Positions 9,617 to 17,777 of a DNA stretch of 39,946 nucleotides are shown piece after piece. Below the pieces are notes generated by a model. That model saw only the letters and a list, made by a program, of their open reading frames with translations, was not told the origin of the DNA and searched no databases. Position 1 is the stretch's first letter. Every line of letters starts with the position of its first letter. The stretch lies in the NCBI GenBank assembly GCA_002393095.1, contig DGII01000165.1:1-39946 (forward strand). Direction: 5' to 3'. The DNA comes from Lachnospiraceae bacterium UBA3826. GTDB taxonomy: Bacteria > Bacillota > Clostridia > Lachnospirales > Lachnospiraceae. The translations under genes and the position numbers were made by a program.

Positions 9617-10542
9617 CACAATTCTTCCTTTACAATATATTTGGGTCTGTTCTTAACCTCCAAGTATGTCTTGCTAAGATACTCACCCAGTATTCCAAGA
9701 CATAGAAGCTGGACTCCGCTTACCAGAGATATGATACATACCATCGACTGCCAGCCACTGGTGGGATCTTCCCAGAACAGAGACCTTACGAGTATGAATA
9801 CGATAAGCACAAAAGCCAGCACACAGAACAAAACTCCAAGCATGGAAGCTATTGCCAGCGGGGCCGTAGAGAAAGCGATTATACCCTCTATCGAATACAG
9901 GAAAAGCCCCCAGAAGCTCCACTTGGTCTCACCCTTTGCTCTCTCAACATTCTCGAATTCCACCCACTTGGTCTTGAAGCCTACCCAGCCGAATATACCC
10001 TTGCTGAATCTGTTATACTCACCAAGCTCAAGGATCGCATCCACGACCTGTCTGGTCATAAGCCTGTAATCCCTTGCCCCGTCAACTATATCAGTCTTAC
10101 TGACCTTGTTCATAAGCTTATAGAATCTTCTTGCGAAAAAACTCCTTATTAAAGGCTCACCCTTACGGCTTACTCTTCTGGTAGCCACGGAATCATATCC
10201 TTCTTCGATATAGGAAAACATCTCCGGAAGCAATGACGGAGGGTCCTGCAGGTCAGCATCCATCATGACCGCATAATCACCCCTTGATCCTTTAAATCCC
10301 GCGTATATTGCAGCTTCTTTGCCAAAGTTCCGGGAGAAGGATATGAGTCTTATCCTGTCATCGGCTTCTTTAAGCTTCTTAACCTCACAAACCGTCCCAT
10401 CCTTTGACCCGTCATCCACATATATGATCTCAATATCCAGTTTTTTCTCAGCGAAGAAGTCGCTGTTACGCATAAGCTCATCATAGAAGCACTTAACATT
10501 CTCTTCTTCGTTATAACAGGGAACTATCACACTAAGCAGCAT
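9616..10542 (-). CDS. GtrB/DPM-like polyprenyl-phosphate glycosyltransferase
   Basis: A 308-residue family 2 enzyme. It has LLSVIVPCYNEEENV, YVDDGSKDGT, FSRNFGKEAAIYAGF and MDADLQDPP, all hallmarks of the DPM1/GtrB subgroup that moves a sugar onto polyprenyl phosphate. Two C-terminal membrane segments (PLAIASMLGVLFCVLAFVLI and VCIISLVSGVQLLCLGILGEYL) fit the GtrB/CsbB layout, and the end LEVKNRPKYIV is also typical. Such enzymes normally feed membrane-embedded GT-C transferases that use lipid-linked sugar outside the cell. Several large membrane proteins in this cluster are candidates. No GtrA-type flippase gene is seen. The gene has a 1-nt overlap with the upstream membrane protein gene. Confidence 0.88.
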   Translation of the reverse strand: MLLSVIVPCYNEEENVKCFYDELMRNSDFFAEKKLDIEIIYVDDGSKDGTVCEVKKLKEADDRIRLISFSRNFGKEAAIYAGFKGSRGDYAVMMDADLQDPPSLLPEMFSYIEEGYDSVATRRVSRKGEPLIRSFFARRFYKLMNKVSKTDIVDGARDYRLMTRQVVDAILELGEYNRFSKGIFGWVGFKTKWVEFENVERAKGETKWSFWGLFLYSIEGIIAFSTAPLAIASMLGVLFCVLAFVLIVFILVRSLFWEDPTSGWQSMVCIISLVSGVQLLCLGILGEYLSKTYLEVKNRPKYIVKEEL

Positions 10543-11315
10543 CAGCTTATACTCCTGTATACTATGTATTCATCTGTCGCAAGCGCCTGTCTGTATACTC
10601 CGGCATAAGATTTCGCACCTGCGTGGTTCTTAACGACTATTATATCACATCCTCCGGCTTTAGCCACCTTAGCTATCTCCTCCATGTTATCCTCCGGGAA
10701 CAACATCATACTGTGAATGTAATGTACCATGTCATCATATCCGTCTATGATTCCCAGATCACTGTCTACATGAAGCAGATCATATCCGTAAAGCAGCGGT
10801 ACAGACCTGCCGTATGACGCAATAAAAGGAAGCAGTTCATCATCAGCTACCACAAGCTCTGACGTATTCTGTTCAAGATATTCCACTATCCTCTTCTTCT
10901 CATCATCATAGTGATTCGCTTCCGTCATTGTATTGCCGGAGAAAGCTCCGAAGAAATTACCGCATATGGATATATATAAGAATAGCAATAGCATAGCTAC
11001 TCTCTGTGTCCTGACCGACCTGATACTGTAGACAAGGTCTGTCAGGGCAAATGGAACATAAGCAAGTATGGGTATCAGTACACAAAGCGGCGCATATAAT
11101 CCAAGCAGTGGAAAAAACCGTGATAAAGTCCATACGGTCACAGGATTGAACACCACCCCGAAAAGCATAAGGATCGGATATACTATCAGGTACTTCTCCC
11201 TCTCTCTGTCAGTAAAATACAGTATAACAAGGCTAAGGGCAAATAGCAGCATATAAGCCCCTTCTGTCTTGCTGTTCTGGAAGAATGTATACATTGTCTC
11301 CGTTACTGTGCCCAT
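10542..11315 (-). CDS. membrane protein of EPS cluster, function unknown
   Basis: A 257-residue protein. Four or five hydrophobic segments occupy residues about 18 to 125, for example AYMLLFALSLVILYFT, YLIVYPILMLFGVVF and VAMLLLFLYISICGNFFGAF. A soluble C-terminal part of about 120 residues contains ELVVADDELLPFIASYG and GCDIIVVKNHAG. I recognise no catalytic motif. The previous gene (a DUF6077-like membrane protein) ends 10 nt upstream in another frame, so the two could be halves of one ancestral protein of about 600 residues. Separate small proteins of this layout also occur in Lachnospiraceae clusters. The start has a GGGGG only 3 nt upstream, which is poor spacing. Confidence 0.65.
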   Translation of the reverse strand: MGTVTETMYTFFQNSKTEGAYMLLFALSLVILYFTDREREKYLIVYPILMLFGVVFNPVTVWTLSRFFPLLGLYAPLCVLIPILAYVPFALTDLVYSIRSVRTQRVAMLLLFLYISICGNFFGAFSGNTMTEANHYDDEKKRIVEYLEQNTSELVVADDELLPFIASYGRSVPLLYGYDLLHVDSDLGIIDGYDDMVHYIHSMMLFPEDNMEEIAKVAKAGGCDIIVVKNHAGAKSYAGVYRQALATDEYIVYRSIS

Positions 11316-11325
11316 ATACCCCCGA

Positions 11326-12369
11326 CTACTCCTCTACAATCAACGCTGCATCATTCTGTGGTCTGTCACTTTTACCCGTGATGATACAACTTATATATGT
11401 AACGATTGCCGTGATCATTATAAGTACGGCTCCCCTTGCAACACTTGTAATGAATACGGATGCCGTAAGTACAAGCAGAAGCCTTAAAAGACTGCCGGCA
11501 GTCATCTTCCTGTCCCTGTAACCTGTGAATACCGCATATATCACATACGGAAGCATGACGGATGCAACAATCGTATCCCCTGCGTAGCCATTCCACATAA
11601 GCTTGGTCCCTATGGCCCTGTTAAAATAGTCTCCGCTCAGTATCAGGCCACCTAAGAAAATGCAGAATACAAAAAGCCTCTCTCTGATCCTCGTAAAGAT
11701 GCTCATGAACAGAACACATGAGAAATATGTGCATATTATGGTCCGTATCGTACACATGATGTACAGGGCTATTATCTCGTCAAGGCCGAACACGCTGCAT
11801 ACACAGGCATAATACAACGGCAGTGTGATCACCTTCCTTGAATTGATGATCCCGTACACATATGCCCTTGAGGTCACGGGATTATATGTGTTGATCGTGC
11901 CGGTATCGATGGTTGTCCTCACCATGGGCAGCATAAAATCATCCCTCACATAATCTATGATCCCGACAGTCCTGATACAGATAAGCACTGCGACCACTAT
12001 CATTATGCCAAGGAGAACGCCTTCTTCCTTCTTAAGCTTCTGTCTGTATCTTTCCTCCCTTGGTTCATCTCTTAATACCGTAAGTGAAAGTACGACAGCT
12101 ATCGTAAAAAGGATTAGCACGGCTATCAGCATGATCTTATAACATACGATGATACCCTCAAGCTCCATCCCGAATATAAGATAAGCAGGCGAAAAGACCA
12201 GTCCCTGCAGTAAAAAAAGGAAAAAGAAACCTGTCAGATATATCTCAATCATCCCAATCCGACCGGTTTCTCGGTTTTTTGTCATTGTCTTCAATATATA
12301 TCCAAGCATATAGGGCACAAAGAATATCTCTGCGATCCCAAGAACGCTCATTATACTAAATGATCGCAT
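11326..12369 (-). CDS. DUF6077-like polytopic membrane protein, possible GT-C
   Basis: A 347-residue membrane protein with about eight hydrophobic segments. After three N-terminal segments comes the loop IDYVRDDFMLPMVRTTIDTGTINTYNP. It resembles the conserved acidic loop (DDD-Y-x and NPYTG pattern) that I recall from DUF6077 proteins of clostridial polysaccharide loci. An early extracellular loop with acidic residues is the layout of GT-C glycosyltransferases, but activity is inference. Known relatives are often longer, so the protein may be C-terminally short; the next gene begins 10 nt later. The start at 12369 has GGGGAT just upstream. Confidence 0.62.
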   Translation of the reverse strand: MRSFSIMSVLGIAEIFFVPYMLGYILKTMTKNRETGRIGMIEIYLTGFFFLFLLQGLVFSPAYLIFGMELEGIIVCYKIMLIAVLILFTIAVVLSLTVLRDEPREERYRQKLKKEEGVLLGIMIVVAVLICIRTVGIIDYVRDDFMLPMVRTTIDTGTINTYNPVTSRAYVYGIINSRKVITLPLYYACVCSVFGLDEIIALYIMCTIRTIICTYFSCVLFMSIFTRIRERLFVFCIFLGGLILSGDYFNRAIGTKLMWNGYAGDTIVASVMLPYVIYAVFTGYRDRKMTAGSLLRLLLVLTASVFITSVARGAVLIMITAIVTYISCIITGKSDRPQNDAALIVEE

Positions 12370-12383
12370 ATATGATCCCCTGT

Positions 12384-13334
12384 TTAAACCCTTGCTGAGT
12401 CGATATTGTCCTTAAACCATTCGTATGCAAGCTTAACGCCCTCTTCAAGCTCGATCTTATGTGTCCAGCCAAGTTCATGCAGTTTGGTCACATCGGTAAG
12501 CTTTCTTGGAGTACCGTCAGGCATATCCTTATTCCACACTATATCACCCTCATAGCCCACAGTCTTCCTTACAAGCTCGGCAAGCTCGCGTATGGTAACT
12601 TCCTTACCTGTGCCGATATTGACATGGCTTAATCCCTGATAATGCTCCAAAAGGAAAACACATGCATCCGCCATATCATCGGAATACAGGAATTCCCTTA
12701 AAGGCGTACCGCTTCCCCATAACTCCACAAAAGGAGCTCCGTTGACCTTGGCTTCATGGAATTTCCTGATCATGGCAGGCATCACATGGCTTCCGGAAAG
12801 CTCATAATTGTCATAGGGTCCGTACAGGTTGGTCGGCATACAGCTTATGAAATCATCCCCATACTGCTGCTTGTAATAGCTGCACATCTTAAGTCCGGAT
12901 ATCTTGGCTATGGCATACGCCTCATTAGTGATCTCTAAGGGCCCGGTAAGAAGTGCATCCTCAGGGATCGGCTGCGGTGCCATTCTTGGATAGATACAGG
13001 TACTTCCTAAGAACAAGAGCTTTTTAACCTTATAATCATGGCAACATTTGATCACATTACACTGTATCTGCATATTCTGATATGCAAATTCCGCAGGCTC
13101 CGACTGATTGGCATTGATACCGCCTACCTTGGCTGCTGCTAGAACCACAACATCCGGTCTCTCAGCCTCAAAAAATTCCCTCACTGCCCTCTGGTCAGTC
13201 AGATCAAGCTCTGCATGAGTTCTTCCTATGATGTTATCGTAACCGCTTCTTTTAAGGGATCTGACAATGGCACTTCCCACAAGGCCTCTGTGACCCGCAA
13301 CATATATCTTATCACCTTTTTTTAAATCAGACAT
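12384..13334 (-). CDS. fcl: GDP-L-fucose synthase
   Basis: A short-chain dehydrogenase of about 316 residues that converts GDP-4-keto-6-deoxy-mannose to GDP-L-fucose by epimerisation and NADPH reduction. The N-terminus has the nucleotide loop VAGHRGLVGSAIVRSL; later come LAAAKVGGINAN, LFLGSTCIYP, the YxxxK catalytic pair in EAYAIAKISG, and PTNLYGPYDNY, all diagnostic of Fcl/WcaG. I place the start at the ATG at 13334, with GAGGTG 6 nt upstream, not at a GTG three codons earlier. With gmd in the same cluster it gives a complete GDP-mannose to GDP-fucose route, so fucose is a predicted component of the polysaccharide. Confidence 0.95.
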   Translation of the reverse strand: MSDLKKGDKIYVAGHRGLVGSAIVRSLKRSGYDNIIGRTHAELDLTDQRAVREFFEAERPDVVVLAAAKVGGINANQSEPAEFAYQNMQIQCNVIKCCHDYKVKKLLFLGSTCIYPRMAPQPIPEDALLTGPLEITNEAYAIAKISGLKMCSYYKQQYGDDFISCMPTNLYGPYDNYELSGSHVMPAMIRKFHEAKVNGAPFVELWGSGTPLREFLYSDDMADACVFLLEHYQGLSHVNIGTGKEVTIRELAELVRKTVGYEGDIVWNKDMPDGTPRKLTDVTKLHELGWTHKIELEEGVKLAYEWFKDNIDSARV

Positions 13335-13354
13335 TCTGTACACCTCTTTATCTA

Positions 13355-13382
13355 ATTATACCGGGATATCTGCCCGCTACAA
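13355..13382 (-). promoter_or_regulatory. weak candidate promoter for fcl
   Basis: A perfect TATAAT (13360 to 13355) on the minus strand is preceded by TTGTAG (13382 to 13377) at 16 nt. The leader before the fcl ATG would be only about 14 nt, just enough for the ribosome site, so this may be chance. Confidence 0.25.
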
Positions 13383-13427
13383 AACATAATACCACAATTC
13401 TTCCGTAGCCGCCATCATTGGCTTACT

Positions 13428-15203
13428 TTAATCGATATGATAGAAGCCGTCCGAGATATCATCTCCTCTTAGACCGAAATCATGTCGTTCTTCTACGGTC
13501 GAAGGAAACTTATAGTATCCTATCTGTCCGGAATCCTCAGCTACATAGAAGACACTGTCATCAACCGTATATTCAAAGGCGTCGCCGTCAATATAATCCT
13601 GTTGGTTGACATAATACGGTTCATCTGCTGTACGCATTATATCATATATAAGTCCCTTAGCCTTTAACCCTCCGATTAACAGGGCAAGTGTGATAAACGG
13701 TACGATCCGCAGTTTTTTCCCTGTACTGCTCTTGCCTATTATACATATCCTCCGCATCACATAACCCAGAGTAACGGTCGGAACCAGGATTATATACACG
13801 TAACCGTATCTGATAAGCGGTGCCTTAACAAACCACACTATAAGGCCAACGCACAGAACGCCCATAAGAGTAATAAGCCTCTTATCCCGCCCTGTTTTTA
13901 ATGACCTTATCGCAAGGATCAGTATATATACCGCAGAGACAATAGAGCCTGCCAGCCATAGCTTCTCCATGGGAGAAAGCGCCTCTATATATCCGGGCAG
14001 CCAGTTAAAGGCAGTTACCCTGTCCCAATCCTCGGCTCTTGTGATACCGCGGCCCCACATTCCTATCTCTCTCGCATCATACTGCACCATACCCTTAGGA
14101 ATTCTCCAATCAGGAGCTCCAAGGCTTACGAGCACGGAAGGATACAATATCCATCCCGATATTATATATCCCCTTATAAAATACGGAAGGGCTATCGCAA
14201 GTCCCGCCGCGATGCATATAAGTATACTTCGGATATCCTTTTGTCTTATCATATGCACTCCCGGAATGAAAGCCAGAAGTACAAGAGGGGCAAGGCTTAA
14301 TTTGATAGTGACCGAATAAACCAACAGCAGACACAGGATGCCGTAGTATGCCACCTTAAGGTCTTCATCCGTCTCATCGGCTATATCAAGCCATATTATC
14401 ACCACATCGAACAAAAGAAGCTGCGCGTAGTAGTCGGATGCAGGCGAGACCATCTCCGCATATATAAGTCCCAGATAGAAGATCAATCCAAGCCTTACAT
14501 AATCGGATATCCTTATCCTCTCTGACATACCTCTGCCTAAGTCCACAGGATTACCGCTGTTACAGATACCTGCTGCCACAAAGGATGACAGAAGGGCAAA
14601 AAAGCCTGCGCTTGTATGAAGAGATCTGCCTAAATACCATTTGAACCCGTACAATGCATTAAGGGTAAAGATCGAGCTGTTATATCCGAATCTGCTCTGT
14701 ATATTGGCAAGACCCGGCGTAACACCGAATTCCTCAACCCACCTTATTGCCTGAGCATGATACAGATTGGTATCAAAGTGCATATATCCTCTTGATGTGC
14801 CATAAGCCATAAGAAGTACAAGGATCACATATATAAAGCTCTTAACCGGTCTTGCACCCACCTCATGTCCTATATCCAAAGCCTTACCGATCCTGCTTCT
14901 GTCTGCATAGACCATCACAAGGCTTAAGAACATAAGTATATAGTCCGCCCACATTCCTACGCCTGTAAAAAGGCTTATGATCTGGGCATATACATTCACC
15001 GCACACAGTCCCACAAGGCATATCAGGACATTGGGATGTGACAGCACCTTAAGCCTTATAATAAAGGCATCATCTCCGGAAGCTGCGGCAGTCTTCACCT
15101 GCCTCCTGTCAGTAAGCATGCCTGTAAGCAGACTGCATATCTCAAAACCCGTCACATATGAAGTTATCCCTATGAATATCCAGCTTATCAGTACTTCTGC
15201 CAT
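13428..15203 (-). CDS. LIC_10190-like polytopic membrane protein (GT-C-like)
   Basis: A 591-residue protein with a dozen or more hydrophobic segments and a soluble C-terminal tail of about 60 residues (YVNQQDYIDGDAFEYTVDDSVFYV). The loop near residue 130, SRGYMHFDTNLYHAQAIRWVEEFGVTPGLANIQSR in part, matches the conserved core I recall for the LIC_10190 family. That core carries a D-x-x-x-Y-H motif in the first large external loop, similar to GT-C transferases. It lies between gmd and fcl, so it may use or transfer a cluster sugar, but this is inference. A 33-nt hairpin precedes the gene; its ribosome site is weak (GGTAAA close to the ATG). Confidence 0.75.
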   Translation of the reverse strand: MAEVLISWIFIGITSYVTGFEICSLLTGMLTDRRQVKTAAASGDDAFIIRLKVLSHPNVLICLVGLCAVNVYAQIISLFTGVGMWADYILMFLSLVMVYADRSRIGKALDIGHEVGARPVKSFIYVILVLLMAYGTSRGYMHFDTNLYHAQAIRWVEEFGVTPGLANIQSRFGYNSSIFTLNALYGFKWYLGRSLHTSAGFFALLSSFVAAGICNSGNPVDLGRGMSERIRISDYVRLGLIFYLGLIYAEMVSPASDYYAQLLLFDVVIIWLDIADETDEDLKVAYYGILCLLLVYSVTIKLSLAPLVLLAFIPGVHMIRQKDIRSILICIAAGLAIALPYFIRGYIISGWILYPSVLVSLGAPDWRIPKGMVQYDAREIGMWGRGITRAEDWDRVTAFNWLPGYIEALSPMEKLWLAGSIVSAVYILILAIRSLKTGRDKRLITLMGVLCVGLIVWFVKAPLIRYGYVYIILVPTVTLGYVMRRICIIGKSSTGKKLRIVPFITLALLIGGLKAKGLIYDIMRTADEPYYVNQQDYIDGDAFEYTVDDSVFYVAEDSGQIGYYKFPSTVEERHDFGLRGDDISDGFYHID

Positions 15204-15230
15204 TTTACCGGTAATACCTTAATACTTAAT

Positions 15231-15263
15231 CAGACGACAAAGGTACACTACCCCTGTCGTCTG
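15231..15263 (-). other. 33-nt near-perfect hairpin between gmd and the LIC_10190-like gene
   Basis: CAGACGACA and TGTCGTCTG are a perfect 9-bp inverted repeat. The inner AAGGTA and TACCCC continue the stem with two G-U pairs in the minus-strand RNA, leaving a 3-nt loop. The total is about 15 bp. No U-run follows on either strand, so an intrinsic terminator is unlikely; an RNA processing or stability element, or a dyad operator, is possible. Confidence 0.8.
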
Positions 15264-15287
15264 TATGATATCGCTTATATTAACCTC

Positions 15288-16358
15288 TTACGGTCTCTTA
15301 CCTTCCTTGTATTCAGCCGTACTTACACCTGCGATCGCACGCAGATCCGAATCCATCATCATGGCTACCAGCCCCTTAAAATCAGTCTTGCGCTTCCATC
15401 CAAGCATAGTCTCTGCCTTAGTACAATCACCCCAGAGGAATTCGACCTCTGCAGGACGATAGAACATAGGATTCACATCCACCAGCACTCTGCCTGTGGC
15501 ATCATCAATACCCTTCTCGTCTATCCCCTCGCCTTCCCAGCGTATCTTAATTCCACATTCGGCAAAAGCCGCTTCCACAAATTCTCTTACAGTATGTGTC
15601 TCATTGGTAGCGAGGACAAAATCATCCGGCTTCTCCTGCTGTAAGATGAGCCACATTCCTTCCACATAGTCCCCTGCAAATCCCCAGTCTCTCTTGGCAT
15701 TCATATTACCCAATGAGAGCTTTTCCTGCTTGCCGGCTAAGATATTGGCTATGGCAAGTGTGATCTTACGTGTCACGAAATTCTCTCCGCGCCTTGGCGA
15801 CTCATGATTAAAGAGTATACCATTGCAGGCGAACATCTTATACGATTCCCTGTAATTGACAGTTATCCAGTATGAATAAAGCTTGGCCGCCCCATAAGGA
15901 CTCTTGGGATAGAAAGGAGTCTTCTCACTCTGAGGCGCCGTCTCCGGTATTCCTCCGAAAAGCTCAGACGTGGATGCCTGATAATATCTGCAGGAACCGC
16001 CATAAAGTCTCAACGCCTCCAACAGCTTGATCGTGGATACTCCCGTCGCTTCTGCCGTATACTCCGGCACCTCAAAAGAAATTCCTACATGGGATTGTGC
16101 CGCCAGATTATATACCTCTGTAGGCTTTATCTCCGATACAAGCCTGATGAGTCCGCTTGAATCTGTCATATCCGCATAATGCAGGAAAAACTTGGTTCCG
16201 TTATACGGTCCTGCTATTATATGATCTATCCTCTCTGTATTCTGTGTACTGTGTCTTCTTATAAGACCATGTACCTCATATCCCTTATCCAGCAAAAATT
16301 CCGCAAGATATGATCCATCCTGTCCGGTGATACCGGTTATAAGCGCTATATCAGCCAT
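15288..16358 (-). CDS. gmd: GDP-mannose 4,6-dehydratase
   Basis: An enzyme of about 356 residues that removes water from GDP-D-mannose to give GDP-4-keto-6-deoxy-mannose, the first step to GDP-fucose. It starts MADIALITGITGQDGSYLAE with the NAD(P) loop; then come HGLIRRHSTQNTERID, YNLAAQSHVGISFE, the STSELFG stretch with catalytic Ser/Glu, the YGAAKLYSYW YxxxK motif, and LFNHESPRRGENFVTRK. The start is the ATG at 16358, with GGAG 6 nt upstream; the ATG just before it has a 3-nt gap. A possible promoter lies in the 115-nt gap upstream. Length and motifs are normal, so it should be functional. Confidence 0.96.
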   Translation of the reverse strand: MADIALITGITGQDGSYLAEFLLDKGYEVHGLIRRHSTQNTERIDHIIAGPYNGTKFFLHYADMTDSSGLIRLVSEIKPTEVYNLAAQSHVGISFEVPEYTAEATGVSTIKLLEALRLYGGSCRYYQASTSELFGGIPETAPQSEKTPFYPKSPYGAAKLYSYWITVNYRESYKMFACNGILFNHESPRRGENFVTRKITLAIANILAGKQEKLSLGNMNAKRDWGFAGDYVEGMWLILQQEKPDDFVLATNETHTVREFVEAAFAECGIKIRWEGEGIDEKGIDDATGRVLVDVNPMFYRPAEVEFLWGDCTKAETMLGWKRKTDFKGLVAMMMDSDLRAIAGVSTAEYKEGKRP

Positions 16359-16429
16359 CATCTACTCCTTATTATACTTATTATGTACCGTTCTTCTCTG
16401 TATGAGACCCCTTAGATACACGCACTAAT

Positions 16430-16458
16430 AAAATAGCATATTTTACAGCATTTATCAA
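16430..16458 (-). promoter_or_regulatory. candidate sigma-A promoter for gmd and downstream genes
   Basis: On the minus strand TTGATA (16458 to 16453) and TATTTT (16435 to 16430) are 17 nt apart in the 115-nt gap after the GT4 gene. The predicted start gives a leader of about 65 nt before the gmd ATG. The -35 is good (five of six), the -10 weaker. Confidence 0.35.
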
Positions 16459-16476
16459 TCACATCAGCCTTTGCCA

Positions 16477-17715
16477 TTATCCGCAGTATAGCCTGACGGT
16501 GCGGCTTACAACATCATCCCAGTTGTACTTATCCGTTATATATACTGAGGCTTGAGCTTTAAGGGATTCAACCGTGGCTGCACCATCCGGATCATTGCAC
16601 AGGTGCTTTAGCTTATCTGCCAGATCGTTCACATCGCCCTTCTTAAAAGTGATCCCTTTATCCTCAATTACATCCGCGCATTCCGATATATCTGATGTGA
16701 GACAGGCGTTGCCGTAGCTCATTGCTTCAAGAAGGCTTAAGGGCATTCCCTCAAGATCACTTGGAAGACAGTATATATATGCATTACTGTAGAGCTCTTC
16801 AAGAGTCGGCCCCTGTACAAAGCCGGTGAATACTATCCTGTCAGATATATCGCCGGATACAGATTCCTTAAGGCTTCTGTAATATTCATCCGTATCGGAG
16901 GAGCCTCCCGCTATCACAAGCTTTTTATCCGTATCAACTCTTCTGAATGCATCTATCAGATAATGTATGCCCTTTTCCGGCACTATCCTGCCAAGGTACA
17001 GTATATATCCGTCCTTTTTCAGCCCCCACCTGTCCCTTATTACATCGGCTTCCACACTTTTCGCTTCCTCTACGCCGTTAGGGATAAGCACCGTCCTTCG
17101 TCCGTAAAGCTCCATAAAATAATCCTGTACACTTTTGCTTAGGACTATTATCTCATCCGCATATTTAACTGCAGCCTGCTCGCCCTTCATGATATACCAT
17201 GAAGCAAATCTCCCCCATTTCGCCCTCTTATGATCCAGTCCGTGTATCGTGACTATGACTCTCTTGCCGCAGGCCTTAAGGAATCCGCACATGATACAGG
17301 GCCCTTCCGCATGTATATGTACAACATCATATCTTCCAAGTCCCGTAGCAATGGAGGCAAAAACAGAAGAACTTGCCGCTGCCATTCCCTTCACATTAAT
17401 GGTAGGAACCTTTTTGATCCTTACGCCCTTATATCTTCTATCGTCAGTCTCAAAAGCCCCGTCATCCGCGCTTTCATCCGACACATAAGAATCTGAAGAA
17501 TCCATGATGTTAGAGTGCCTTATAAAATCACCGCCTCTGTTATAACAGGTCACTTTATGTCCAAGCCGTGACAGACGAACCGACAATTGCTCCACAACGA
17601 TCTCGATTCCGCCCTCTCTTGACGGAATATGCTTGTGTCCGAACATGGCGATATTCATTTTTTTACTTTTTTCATCTGTCTTATTCATATTGTCGAACTG
17701 CTCTTTTTTATACAT
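16477..17715 (-). CDS. GT4 family glycosyltransferase
   Basis: A GT-B glycosyltransferase of up to 412 residues. MNIAMFGHKHIPSREGGIEIVVEQL is the N-terminal signature of a common Firmicutes cell-wall and capsule GT4 group (often with a DUF1972-like N-terminus). It is followed by VVHIHAEGPCIMC, VTIHGLDHKRAKWG, ILYLGRIVPEKGIHYLID, FTGFVQGPTLEELYSNA and CLPSDLEGMPLSLLEAMSYGNACLTSD, with the EX7E-like pair. Start is uncertain: 17715, 17688 and 17658 are all in-frame ATG codons and none has a strong AGGAGG. The family match begins at 17658. The gene follows a 15-bp triple repeat that overlaps the end of the upstream gene. Confidence 0.88.
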   Translation of the reverse strand: MYKKEQFDNMNKTDEKSKKMNIAMFGHKHIPSREGGIEIVVEQLSVRLSRLGHKVTCYNRGGDFIRHSNIMDSSDSYVSDESADDGAFETDDRRYKGVRIKKVPTINVKGMAAASSSVFASIATGLGRYDVVHIHAEGPCIMCGFLKACGKRVIVTIHGLDHKRAKWGRFASWYIMKGEQAAVKYADEIIVLSKSVQDYFMELYGRRTVLIPNGVEEAKSVEADVIRDRWGLKKDGYILYLGRIVPEKGIHYLIDAFRRVDTDKKLVIAGGSSDTDEYYRSLKESVSGDISDRIVFTGFVQGPTLEELYSNAYIYCLPSDLEGMPLSLLEAMSYGNACLTSDISECADVIEDKGITFKKGDVNDLADKLKHLCNDPDGAATVESLKAQASVYITDKYNWDDVVSRTVRLYCG

Positions 17716-17733
17716 GGCCGGTATTGCACTTTG

Positions 17734-17777
17734 GTTTTATTCTATATGTTTTTATTCTATACGTTTTTATTCTATAT
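17734..17777. repeat. 15-bp tandem repeat, three copies, overlapping a stop codon
   Basis: Three copies of (G)TTTTATTCTATAT/C follow each other across the end of the GT39-like gene and into the 51-bp gap before the GT4 gene. On the minus strand each copy reads ATAGAATAA, that is Ile-Glu-stop. The true stop at 17769 to 17767 lies in the first transcribed copy, and two in-frame copies of the same stop follow. Confidence 0.85.

Noticed and set aside
15231..15263. Rho-independent terminator
   Set aside because: The stem is long enough, but neither strand has a T-run after it and the downstream gene belongs to the same cluster.
16366..16376. TATAAT-like box just before gmd as a promoter
   Set aside because: It lies directly at the ribosome site, so RNA would start inside or after it, and no -35 is found at proper spacing.
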